Shown one piece after another: positions 9,682 through 19,766 of a stretch of 64,000 nt of DNA. The translations under genes were made by a program, and so were the position numbers. The DNA is from Mesorhabditis belari. Its lineage: Eukaryota; Nematoda; Chromadorea; Rhabditida; Rhabditidae. Location of the stretch: assembly GCA_958450365.1 (NCBI GenBank), contig CAUEEP010000400.1:310001-374000 (forward strand), written 5' to 3'. Position 1 is the stretch's first letter. Each line of letters starts with the position of its first letter. Under the pieces are notes generated by a model. That model did not search any database, was not told the origin of the DNA, and was given only the letters and a program-made list of their open reading frames with translations.

Positions 9682-11473
9682 TCAGAATTGAGAGCGCCTT
9701 TTGCAGATAAAACGATACTGATAGATAGGAGAATCGACCCGCCAATTCCCATTGTAGCTCCGAAGCTGAAATGTGCTTTGAAAAGCCTTTGATAAAACAC
9801 TTTTCGTTATTTCACAAAAAGAAATTTCCTCAAATTGATTGAAATATTTTTGGTTTAATTATGCATTGGCAATTGGAATAAATATTGATGATTTCACGTT
9901 GAAAATCTCACCGCAGCGTGGGTGTCCGAACCCGGGTGTCCCGGATGCCAATTAATGAAATCCACCGAACTTCTATCCGTCCATTCCAAAGCATTTCCTT
10001 TGTTCGGATTTCCCTGAATAAAGAAATTTTTATGTTTCACTGTTGATATGTCAACCAAATTTTTTCCATTTAAAAACTATTCTAGTTTTTCAATTCAAAC
10101 TATGTTTTCTATCATTTCAGATCATCAAAGAACTATCAGTCCAAGGGATCATTTTTTATGTTTAGACATTGATATTTCGATCCGATTTTCCTTTTTATTA
10201 TTGAAGTTATTCTAGTTTCCCAATTGAAGCCATTATTTCTATCAAAGAACTATCAGTCAAAGGGATCATTTCTTCACAAAGAGCCTTCGGACAATGGCTG
10301 AAAAAATTATTACTTTCTATTTATTTATTTCTTTCGATAAGAAAAGTTCAACCTTCAGTCCGATCCAGAACTCCCAATTCGAATGAACAGTTTTCGCTGA
10401 AATAATTATCGATTGTTTTTGGTATAAAAAGTATAAATTTCTACGAAAATCATGGGTTTCAGAATTGAATCATTTCGATTTCTTACCGAGTTTCTGAACA
10501 AAATCGTTCTCTTCCTGACTATGAATTGAGACTAAATCGATCCTTCGACTCGCACAATATGCCACAGCTTCATCGAATGTCGTCGATTGATCGATAACCT
10601 TGAGATGAAGATAATCCTGGTTCCCAACATCCACCAAACCTTGTACCAAGAAGCGGTTTTTGCCAAATACGACCATCCATCCCGATCCGAGAAAGTCATC
10701 GTACGATCTCTGAATTTCTTCGAAAAACCTTACTTCTGATATTTTGGATAAATACTCAATACTTTTCCTTAAAAACTGATCAATCTACCTGCAACTTTTT
10801 TCCCTTTTAGAGAGGAATTGATTGGATTGAGTGGAATGGGTGTTTTGGGAGTGAAAAAACTGTTTTCTCAAGTCTCAGTCGACAAGAGACACAAATAAAC
10901 TCACTTTTTTCGAGTTTCGAGATCAAAGTTTTTGCTCTGCAACGCGTTGATTTTCCCGTCGAGCTCTCCAATTTTGGCCTTTCCTTCCCTCACCTCCATA
11001 ATTTGAGTCCTTCTGAAAAAAGTTCGCATTTTAACTATATATTGAGCTTATCAGAAAAGAAAGTCACAAAATTAGTACAATTGTGCTTCGAGATCGTCGT
11101 TTTTCCTTTCCAATTCTCGATTTCTTTCCCTTTCGTCAACCAAATCAGCCTCCAACTTTGCGATTTTCAAATTCGCCTCGATTTGAGCGATTTTTGCTGT
11201 CCATCGACTCATCTCGATGTCTTTGTCCTTTTTCATTCCTTCCCTAAACTCTTCGATTAAATTAAGACTGTTTTTGATAGAACCAAAGATTTGGCGAAAA
11301 ACCCACAAATCGGCTTCGAGTTGGGCGATTTTCTTCAACGAGATGGCCGGTTCTTCTATGCGTTTGACACTCTTTTCAGACAATTCTTCAGTCATTTCGG
11401 GCATTTCTGGAGATTTGGAAAAAGAAGAGATGCCCTGAAGACATCGAGGAGGAAGATTCGAGCGATTGTCCAT
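9682..11473 (-). CDS. coiled-coil C-type lectin-domain protein, short stalk, no membrane anchor
   Basis: Exons on the minus strand: 11307-11473, 11079-11243, 10905-11012, 10640-10709, 10487-10598, 10353-10396, 9912-10013, 9682-9765. Phases match throughout and give 852 nt, 283 residues. The N terminus is MDNRSNLPPRC. The stalk has only two coil exons after it: the EMSRWTAKIAQ exon and the KIGELDGKINALQ exon. The coil exon that in other copies sits next to the CTLD (QFEREN type) is decayed at 10780-10810 and must be skipped, which is possible because it is phase 2-2. The CTLD has AVAYC and FICKR cysteines, FWIGLK, and NWHPGHPGS in the loop. No defect seen. Confidence 0.75.
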
Positions 11474-11539
11474 TTCCGTTGCTAGACGATTGGATGCCTA
11501 CAAAATGACTGAATTTTCTCGAGGAACAAGTGAAAATTA

Positions 11540-12215
11540 AAGGAAACAGCTACTAAAGAGGCAGAATTGATGAGAGCAGGCCAAATCAAACAAGAAATTC
11601 GTTGTCAAGCAGAATAGGGATTTCTGATTAAAACGGAAACTGCTACAAAACAGCAATGATTTGAGGCAAGAAATAGAATGAGGACGCAAGGATTTTCTCG
11701 ATAATTTACCAATATTCAGACTAAGTTTGAGAAGTGGGAAGCTCATTGCTGAGAATGATTGATGAGTTTTGCATAGGATGATTGAGACCTTGCCTTTTAG
11801 TCCATTTACATCTTGCCTAAAGCATTCACAATTGTTTATCCACCCAATGGCAACAGTTGGCTCACATCTGCCGTACAGTAAATTGAATTAAGTAAATAAC
11901 GATTTACAAATGACAGCGAATCTCAGTTTGAAACGGCTCAATGTGATCATTTTTTTGGAAAGATGAGTCGTAATGGTGTTCGTTGAGAACAGGAATTGAT
12001 TCTCCAATCGTCCGTATTTGTTGTGCTTCTCGAAAGAGATTATCAAATGAATTTAATCGATTCCCCCAGAATTTTCGATACAGATTCTGTCCAATTTTCG
12101 GAGAAACAAACATTTGTGTTGAGATCGGTGGCTTTCCTCTGCTCCAAGAACTTTTCCATTTCCAAGGCAATTAAAAGAAATCATTGGCCTTTCAATCTTG
12201 AGGAATCATGAAGCA
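11540..12215 (-). other. copy of the LEQRKATDLN 5' module
   Basis: Same sequence as 2440-2990, here with the frame LNSFDNLFREAQQIRTIGES clear. It again lies upstream of an MDN-type lectin gene. A ~220-bp extra segment (11640-11860) is shared with 61510-61575 plus 62145-62320, where a foldback element splits it. Confidence 0.35.
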
Positions 12216-12242
12216 TTGTTGAAGGATTCTTAACAAAACTCT

Positions 12243-12400
12243 GCTTTTCCTTTTCTATCGGAAAGAGCATGTCTTAAAACCTAGAAAACACAAAAATAAG
12301 CATATTGTAAAAAGTCAAAATTTTCAAAATAGAAACTTTTTCGTAAATCAAATTCTTAGCCGCACTATGGAAAATATTTTTATTTATCGACAAACATTAA
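12243..12400. mobile_element. inner-end remnant of the Tc1-type element
   Basis: Contains AAGAGCATGTCTTAAAACCT, CATATTGTAAAAAGT and AAACTTTTTCGTAAATC, matching the inverted end of the element at 57020-58583 from its middle to its inner border. The outer 60 bp and any transposase are missing. Confidence 0.55.
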
Positions 12401-12714
12401 CAAGAAACAATGAAAATCCGAATAAAAATGAAAAATGAGAATCGAAGAGTTAAATGAGAGAATGCACACAGAACACACACTCTAAAAGCACACAGAACAG
12501 CAGCCGTAAGTGTCGATTTTCAATTTGAGAGTTACGAGCAGCTACTACATCATTTCGAGATGGCCGTCCGTTCGATTTATTCAAGGTATTATGTACAACA
12601 CTTGGCTCGTCTCTTCTATCACGGATTGGGCATGGTGCACAACGATCGGAGCTATCTAGCATCTCTCAAATGGGAACTCGAGACAAGGAAAGAACATCAT
12701 CAAAATCTGGAGGT

Positions 12715-13085
12715 ATTGAGAAATCAGGATGATGAGGCGGGAATCTCTACAACGGAACACGAACGGAGAACGTGGAGAATTGTCGAAAAATTGTCGACAA
12801 CGATGAGTTGAAGAACGCTATCGAATCGGATCCATGTCAAACAAATCGGGAGCTTGCAGAGCCATTTGACTGCGACCATACAACCATTCTCCGCTATTTG
12901 CACGCAATTGGTAAGACGAGTTGGTGTGGAAATGGGTGCCACATCAGGTGGATATGTGACGACAACACAACGAGAAAACGGCACTGGTTCGACGCCGGTG
13001 GACCGCCAAAAGTGACTCCAAAACCGAATATCCACGGAAAAAAGGTGATGCTTTGTATTTGGTGTTACGTTGTTGTTAAACAATT
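12715..13085 (+). mobile_element. mariner transposase fragment, internally deleted
   Basis: Frame 12790-13134 has the mariner N-terminal helix-turn-helix (DPCQTNRELAEPFDCDHTTI, ILRYLHAIGKTS), then jumps to the WFDAGGPPKVTPKPNIHGKK and VMLCIW block of the catalytic core. About half the transposase between them is lost, including the first catalytic Asp. After ~13075 the sequence changes to a non-transposon tail (LRSRG...GLAIS) also present at 59440-59500. Confidence 0.75.
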
Positions 13086-13139
13086 TCGATCTCGAGGCCA
13101 GTTGGGTTGTGGCTTGGCCATCTCAATAACATAGAATTC

Positions 13140-14035
13140 AATTGTAGTAGGTTTTTTTTGAGGTTTTTTAATCACTTGTAAGATTTTTGTTCTCATTTTT
13201 TGACGTCTTTATGGGTTTCATTCTTCATGGAAATCTACGGGTAATTTACCATTGGAAAAGCTTTCTCACAGACACATTTGTTTGAGTCATAACTTTTTTG
13301 AGTCTGATTGAATTTAAATATTTTTTTAAATGATTTGAAATGATCGCAAAAAATTTCAAATATTCAACTGGTGACCTATTTTTATTTTTTGTCTATTAGG
13401 CTGGCCGGCTAGTTCGCAAGTTTTTTATTAACTTTTAAAGTGTAATTTTTCAAAAACCACAGCATCAATCTTTCTGAAAATCTAGAGAATATTAACATCT
13501 TTGAAACGGTATTATTTATCAAATAAAGCCATTCGAAGTTAATATTTCTTTAGAAGTTCTTAAGTCTGCTTCAATTATGACCGATTTACGGGAGAAATAT
13601 GAATCATTCACGTGTTTTGACACTTTAAATCATAACACATTTTTTTCTTTAGACAGATGATATCAGTGATAGAGTCATCCGCTGAGAATTACTTGCCTCA
13701 TTTGCGTAAATTCGGCACTCAAGTTAGGGTGAGTTGGGCAGTTTTAAAACAATTCCATTCTATTTATTTGGGAGCTGCTTCAAGCTTCAAAGAGATTCCC
13801 GCTGTCAGAAAACCAAAAATGCAAAGTGATATGTAAAATCTTTGATTGTCTTTTTAAAATTTTAAAAGGGTTGTGATATCTTTATGTGAATACTTTATTC
13901 AATTAATAACGAATAAGAGCTTTTAATAAGAACCAGCCGTAAACCCCACTGACCTTAAAGGGCCTTTATAATAGGGTTGAATGAACATCTAGCTACCAAA
14001 TAAATAAAAGCTAATGGAAATTATAGTTTCAAAGA
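13140..14035. other. AT-rich stretch, mostly non-coding
   Basis: No convincing gene. A possible single exon lies at about 13657-13727 (TTTAG acceptor, frame QMISVIESSAENYLPHLRK, GTGAG donor), without recognisable partners. A TTGAGTCATAACTTTTTTGAGT stretch near 13285 recurs at 59610. Confidence 0.25.
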
Positions 14036-14344
14036 CATTTATAATTCAAAGACAAATCGACGAGTTGAGGGACGAGAAGAGCGACCTTCACGAAGAATTG
14101 TCAGTTTCCTCATGCTGATGTCCATTGATGTTCAACACGTTTATCTAATAGTCTATTCAGGAGAGATGAGAGAGCAAAATACTTGCAGCTTCAGGCGGAA
14201 TTCTGGGTTTTTGGGAAAACTTTTTATATGAGCTCTTGAACAAACAATTCAAAAATAAAGAAAAAGATAATGTGCAATTGTGTGTTTTCAGAAGATTGAA
14301 TAAGATGGGATTTATTGGTTTTTGTCCACAGAAAAGAACACAAA

Positions 14345-14690
14345 TCATTGATCAGAATTGAGAGCTCCTTTTGCAGATAAAATAACGGTGATAGGTTGGA
14401 CGAGCGGAGTGCTATTTCCCAGTGTCCATCGCAAACTGAAATGTGTTCATTTCTGATGGGAATCCTTTGATAAAACAATTTGCGTTATTTCACAAAAACA
14501 AATTTCCTCAGATCGTGATTTCGATAATGAATCAGAAATTCATGATCGAAATATTTCTGGGTCAATTATGCATTGGAAAATGGAATAAATATTGATGATT
14601 TCACCTTGAAAATCTCACCTATGCGTGGGTTTTCCCAGCCTCAGGCCAAGGAAACCAATTATTGAAATTGTTGTTGTGCAATTGTTGTGC
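14345..14690 (-). pseudogene. truncated CTLD 3' end (last exon and part of the previous one)
   Basis: The last CTLD exon is present (…YFICKRSSQF then TGA) but has an in-frame stop after its DTGK equivalent. The penultimate exon survives only as its 3' third (14612-14670). Beyond 14690 the sequence is unrelated, so the copy is 5' truncated. Confidence 0.55.
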
Positions 14691-15540
14691 TTATTAGTTG
14701 CTGTCAAGATTTGCTCAGCTAAAACTTAGCACACTAACTTCATTGAACCTTGTAAGTTAGTGCCTTCTTTTCTTTCTACGTCGGAAAATAGATGGCTCAT
14801 GTCATTTGGCCAGCCTATCCAGTTGACCTTCCCTTGTCAATCATAAGTCTTTGATTTTGGAATGTACTTGCTAACTAAATAAGTAATACATCAAAAAGCT
14901 AACTTTGCAATTCAATTCGATCCTTTTTGGTCAAGAAGCGTCTAAAAGCTATCTTTGTAGTTAAATTCGAATAATCAGAATGTATTCTCAGTGTGTAAAA
15001 GTGGTTCCTCCCAAATACCAAAGTACCAAAATAAATTGCTTAATGACTAAAATCTATTTCAAAACTTAAAATATGCCTCAATCTTCAAATCCCGCTCTAT
15101 CACATTGTACTAGATCAGCAAAATTTTGAGTGGGGGATGGGGTAAGCCAGTATCGCCCTCTTGAAAAATTGCTTAAATGATTTTGTATGCTTTTATGACG
15201 AAAAAGAGGTAAAATAATGAGATGAAGAAAGGGGCGTTGAGCTAGTATCACCAAAACAAAACAAAATGCTTAAAAAAGGTGTCAGCTTTAGCGCCGAAAA
15301 TTCCTCAAAATGCACTCAAAATAAACATTTTATTTCAAAAATGTAGTCGTTAATTATTTAGCTGAAAATCTTTAACTTACTTCTAGTGGTTTAAAAAACT
15401 TTAATCGAGCAATTATTTTATTTGCTTATTTTCGCGTGCTCTTGAATTAGGCAATCTTACATTTTTACGCCTTTCTATTTCTGTCATCCTTTCTCTTCCC
15501 TCGTGCAAAAACCACACTGTCCCTCCATAAAGCGCCTAGT
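14690..15540. other. no gene seen
   Basis: AT-rich sequence with short frames only. It borders the SmF-like exon and could contain its promoter and first intron, but I see no clear start exon. Confidence 0.3.
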
Positions 15541-15686
15541 TATATGCCCGTCTTGTATTCGAATCCTTTTCTTCCAAAAATTATTCCGAAAAACCGTTCT
15601 TTTTGTTTACGAGGACTCCTTTCCGCTTCAATCTTGCTCTTTCTAACGTTTTATCTACTTAAATTCGCTTTTAATTTTGTTTTCAG

Positions 15687-15821
15687 AGAATATCTGTTCA
15701 ACCAGTCAACCCAAAACCATTCCTCAATGGCCTCGCCGGAAAGCCAGTTGTGTGCAGATTGAAGTGGGGAATGGAATATCGAGGCGTCCTCATCTCGGTC
15801 GACGGTTACATGAATGTCCAG
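15687..15821 (+). pseudogene. Sm ribonucleoprotein F-like exon (core snRNP), isolated
   Basis: Between TTTTCAG and GTGGGG, 45 codons read [20 protein letters not shown], then [18 protein letters not shown]. This is the Sm1 motif of SmF, a ring subunit of spliceosomal snRNPs, and is unmistakable. The family is ~85 residues; the second half (Sm2 motif) is not found downstream, where sequence switches to a CWC22-like fragment. I see no start exon. Either the rest lies in an unusual arrangement or this is a gene fragment captured by rearrangement. Confidence 0.8.
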
Positions 15822-15849
15822 GTGGGGTTGCCTTTTCGTAAAGTTTTTA

Positions 15850-16260
15850 TGGCATAGCTTAAAGCTAGTTTGGAGAGGTACGTTCTGAATTTTGTTAGTT
15901 TTTTAACCTGGGTTGCATTCAGTATTAGTGATTCAGAGGTCACTAACGCCAAAACGTGCTCGATGTGATGAATCACCAGAAAAGGCAAAAGAAAATGAAG
16001 CTCCTCAAAAAGTATACAAGAAAACTTTGTTGGAGTAAATACATTTTAGGAAAAGAAAGAGCCTTTTGATTTATTGCGTTCTCGCACGGGAGGCGCATAC
16101 ATCCCACCAGCGAAGCTGAAGTCTGAAGAAATGTCAAGGTTCACATACCTACAACCATTTGACAGAAAGCTTAGTAAGAAAGATTGTGAACTTGATGATA
16201 GGGGAGATGCTCTGTTAAAGTATGTAATCAACAAGTTTTAAAGAGCAGCAACAAGAAGTT
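15850..16260 (+). pseudogene. CWC22-like 5' fragment
   Basis: The plus strand repeats the CWC22-like region seen at 4.97-5.30 kb: the intron around 15900-15940, DESPEKAKENEAPQK, a 38-nt intron starting GTATAC, then EKKEPFDLLRSRTGGAYIPP and AKLK. After that it breaks off into FTYLQPFDRKL...DCELDD, and ends at TTTTAA (~16236). Similar tail sequence is at 46975-47060. The fragment is fused directly behind the SmF exon. Confidence 0.7.
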
Positions 16261-16419
16261 GACAAAAAGCATAAGAATTTCAAGACTCAACTACCGAGCT
16301 GATTAGGTTCCCAAATAAACTGAGAGTCGAGTTCGAAAGAACACAGAAATGTAAAGCGGTGAAATATTGATTCTACCTGTAAGCGTAAAAAATGTAAGAA
16401 AGAAAGAAAAGCGATAGCT

Positions 16420-16810
16420 TCTTTTCGTTGAAGCTTGTCTATGAGCTTATGGTTTTCGATGATGTCTGAGGCCTATTGTCTCTGAGGGGAATGCTTGCGA
16501 ATATGTAACTTTATCGTGATACAGAATTACTAAAAACGTTTATTAACTAAGAAATCATAAATTGATGACAAAGAAAACTCTTCGAGTCAAATATTTCCCT
16601 GATGTCGTTATAGCCCGACGAAAATCTCCAAGTGGCCAAACGGACTAAAAATGGGAGCAAAGCGGATGGAACCCGGAGTGACGACCATGCAATTGCTCGG
16701 CGAGGTGAGAAGCGCCTAAAATCGCAAATATCCAGAATATGATATCAAGGATCATTCAATCCTAATTAATGCAGTCCTGGGGTATTCCGAGGTTGGCGAT
16801 TTCAGCTATA
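16420..16810 (+). repeat. gene-like segment, inverted copy at 47935-48395
   Basis: Contains coding-like pieces (KLVYELMVFDDV; YFPDVVIARRKSP; GLKMGAKRMEPGVTTMQLLGE then a GTGAG donor) with stops between or within them. The copy at 47935-48395 is on the other strand and ~80% similar. Likely a decayed gene of unknown family duplicated in inverted orientation. Confidence 0.45.
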
Positions 16811-16911
16811 TTTTCAGATAAATAATTTCTACGAATTTATCGGCCAGTCTAATATTTTATCTATTTTATTCATTTATCTATTTTGTCCTTTTCTATTCGG
16901 AACTCTGTCAA

Positions 16912-17105
16912 TTGGAGGATTGGATTTTGAAAATTCAAAGAGGCCAAAACAGATTACGAGCTGGCCTTTGGCTTGCTTTGAGAAGTAGCCAAAAATTAGT
17001 ACAAGAACTTACAAATTAGTTAACCAAATCGAATAAGAACCGGTGCGAAAAGGACAAACAGTTTCTTGGAAATCACCTCGGAAATTTTGAACGGGTGATG
17101 GAGAT
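16912..17105 (+). repeat. second copy of the 190-bp direct repeat of 6546-6735
   Basis: Near identity over the full block with the copy at 6.5 kb; the left flank (TCTATTTTGTCCTTTTCTATTCGG) is also at 24838-24862. No frame conserved between copies. Confidence 0.5.
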
Positions 17106-17125
17106 TTACGGAATGGACACGAGTA

Positions 17126-17440
17126 GGTCAACGTTTTGTTCACTCTCTTTTTCCGCCGTCCGTAGTATCACTCTCTTCTTTTGGCAACTCATTCCCCTTA
17201 CAGAAGACGTCATAGAATTGAAAATCCAACGCTTTTCCATTCTCGTTTCTAAACAATCCTCCATCAGCCCACTCCAAGCCCAATTGTTCATCGGAGTCAA
17301 ATAATCGGGCTCCTTCTTGACTAAAATTGCTGAATGACTCTTTAGGCGTCCCGACCCATCATCGTCTCATTTGAATTGACAGATGGACAATGGGCGATTT
17401 CACCCAATTCCATCCAACCCAGCCACAAGGCATCCTAAGA
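17126..17440 (-). other. coding-like exons, weakly CTLD-like, uncertain
   Basis: Minus-strand frames include ALWLGWMELGEIAHC (17405-17440) and GLEWADGGLFRNENGKALDF with a Cys after it (17170-17290). The W-x-DG and length suggest a distant CTLD exon, but the lectin motifs of the main family are absent. Treat as an unassigned gene fragment. Confidence 0.25.
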
Positions 17441-17579
17441 AAGAGCCATTTATGTGTAAAACAGCGTTCGTCTCCTTTTTGGTTCTTATTGACTGAACGC
17501 CTCAATTAATGTTTGTAAAGGCTTTAGAAAACTTTAAAATCAGTTTTTATATCTTGATAAAGAAGCAAAAAGTTTTGCC

Positions 17580-17665
17580 AAGGAGAGGATTCAAACCAGG
17601 GACAAAAAAGAGAAATTCGAGTCAAACGCCTTAACACACCATCCACCGGGCCACCGAGGCACACC
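17580..17665 (-). tRNA. tRNA-like sequence (probable tRNA pseudogene)
   Basis: The minus strand has a box A-like GGTGGCCCGGTGG, a TTTGACTCGAATTT anticodon-arm-like stretch (CGA in anticodon position) and a box B-like TGGTTTGAATCC with the spacing of a class II tRNA. Acceptor and T stems pair poorly, so this is likely a decayed tRNA-Ser or a tRNA-derived repeat. Confidence 0.4.
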
Positions 17666-17769
17666 GACGGCCCGATGTCAAGGCTTTAAGTAGGCTAGCT
17701 TGCTATTTGGCGAAAGTAAGCGAAACTTTGAAAGCTTATCTCTCGAAAATCAATAATGATAAGTATTAG

Positions 17770-18110
17770 GTTGAGGAAAAAGTAATATCGGTTTTTTTCA
17801 CAAAACTGTTTATGGCTAAAAGCATAAACAAACGCACATTAATCAATGAGATATTCTTCATTATCATTGATGACTTCTTCCCATCTTCGTCGCAAGTCCC
17901 TGATCCCATTCTCAAAAAAATGGGGAGTTTTAGAGCCAAAATAAGTGTCGACGGCTTTTTTGATCTGTGCGTGATTCTCGAACTTTTCTCCCATAAGAAA
18001 ACTCTTCAACGACCGAAAAAAAAATAATCTGATGGGGCCAGGTCGGGACTATAAGGTGCGTGGGGCAGAAGTTTCCAACCAAGCTCGTCGATTTTTTGGT
18101 GAGTGATTTT
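17770..18110 (-). mobile_element. mariner transposase C-terminal fragment
   Basis: Minus strand carries VGNFCPTHLIVPTWPHQIIF (the mariner LLPHAPYSPDLAPSDYFLF region with substitutions), SYGRKVRESRTDQK and, in a shifted frame, LRRRWEEVINDNEEYLI. The third catalytic Asp is lost, and there are frameshifts. A shorter related piece is at 18725-18860. Confidence 0.7.
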
Positions 18111-18517
18111 TGCAGTGTGAGGTTTGTCATTATTGGTTATTTGTCATTGGTGGTGATTATTCCTACCTATCCGCGTCCTTTTATCTGCAAAAAAAGCCCT
18201 CAATTCTGATAAATGTCTTATGTTCTTTTCTGTGGACAAAAGCCAATAAACCCCATTTTATTCAATCTTCTGAAAACACACAACTGCGCATTAACGTTCG
18301 TTTTCGTCAATTTCGATCTCACAGAAAAGAGCTATTTTTCTGCACAACTGGTAACTGTCTTGAATCCAGCATCTGAACTTAAACTGTAAACCGACAGAAA
18401 ACTATCGACAAAGCCGCTCCATTCTGTAGTTTTGAAAGCCGCTTCATTTTCAAAATTGTTATTGACTTCAGCAAAAGTTTATTCCACAAACTGTTAGAAA
18501 AACATTGCACAAGTTCA

Positions 18518-18587
18518 CTACCATTTTCCCTGATTCGTCGAAGCGGCCGCCTCAGCCTCCTCTCTATCGTCTCTGGTCATTCGTTTC
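18518..18587 (-). pseudogene. orphan second exon of a small secreted-peptide gene
   Basis: TTTTCAG on the minus strand precedes KRMTRDDREEAEAAASTNQG, KW and a TAG stop. It is ~95% identical to exon 2 of the gene at 52799-53059. The signal-peptide exon is missing; a mariner fragment lies upstream instead. Confidence 0.6.
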
Positions 18588-18724
18588 CTGAAAATTTCAA
18601 TCATATTTCTATTTTATTCTCGCATGAAGCAAATTTCTATGCAAATCTAGAAACTATTCAAAACCGAAGGAGAAATGTTTTATTAACTATTAGATCAAGG
18701 AAAGAATAATGCGCGTTTTTTGGG

Positions 18725-18860
18725 TGTAACAATATATTGCATTCTACAAGAAATAGCAACTATCAATCAGCAAAGTATTCTCCATTTTGACTTCTTCCCA
18801 TCTTCGACGCAGGTCCGTGATTCCATTTATGGAAAATTGGGGATTTTTGGATCCCTCGTC
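18725..18860 (-). mobile_element. short mariner C-terminal remnant
   Basis: Minus strand reads GITDLRRRWEEVKMENT..., the last part of the mariner transposase seen at 17770-18110, cut on both sides. Confidence 0.5.
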
Positions 18861-19069
18861 TCTATCGTCTCTGGTGATTCCATCGAATTAACGCCATTCC
18901 AAACACTCACAAATCGGCTTCCAACCTGGTCTCCAATTCGGAGACTCTTGTCGTGATCTCGCTAGCTCCACGTCCGGTTTTGTTCGCTCACGATCGTTCG
19001 CTTTGCCCGCTGTCTAATTGGGGGGACCCGTGAAAGTATTTGCGCTGATGGGTTGGAAAATAGACATAG

Positions 19070-19240
19070 TTCGGCCCTTTGGACCGTACAAATCTCTCAT
19101 TAGGCCTTTCAGACAGTTCAGAAAAGTCCACGGTTACACTCAGGCCCTTCTGGCCTTCAAAAATTTTCATTCCAGTCCTTCGGGTCTTTCAGAAAATTCA
19201 TTCCTGCCCTTCGGGCCGTCAAAACAGTCATTCAGGTCTT
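19070..19240. repeat. degenerate ~40-bp tandem repeat rich in GGCCC..GGGCC hairpins
   Basis: Four to five units share TTCCTGCCCTTCGGGCCGTC-like cores followed by AAAACAGTCATT. Each core is self-complementary (GCCCTTCGGGC). Further units are at 19628-19690 and a single one at 24405-24435. Confidence 0.55.
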
Positions 19241-19766
19241 ACACACAGCGGTGCAATTTGCGTTTTTTGATGAATTTTGATGAAAGATGTGTCATTCTAC
19301 ACAGAAAAATGTACTCATTTCAAAACAGTAAAAATTATCCAAATTCTCCTGACAGATTTTTCGAAAAATAGTTTTTTAGTGGAAAAAGCGTCATTTACAA
19401 CGGAGAACCCTTTTTTTCGAAGCCTTTAACTCGGTGACATCGCAAAATCGAAAGATGCAAGGTGATAGATTTGATTTATTAGATTCTTATCTTCCTTTTC
19501 ACACCAAAAGCAAGCAATTATAAAGCCTCCACAAAAACTAGTAGTATTGTGAATCTAAAAATAACTGTCGGTCTGTTTGTAATGACCTCAGAAAGTGACT
19601 TTTAAATGCTCCAAATTCCATTCTCAAACATCTATTCCGGCTCGTCAAAACAGTTATTCCTGCCCTTTGGGCCGTCAAAACTTTCACTTTGGCATCGTCG
19701 CTTCATTCATTCTTCCCATTTCCTTCAATTCAAAACCTTGAATTTCGAATTCACCAATCGATCGGA

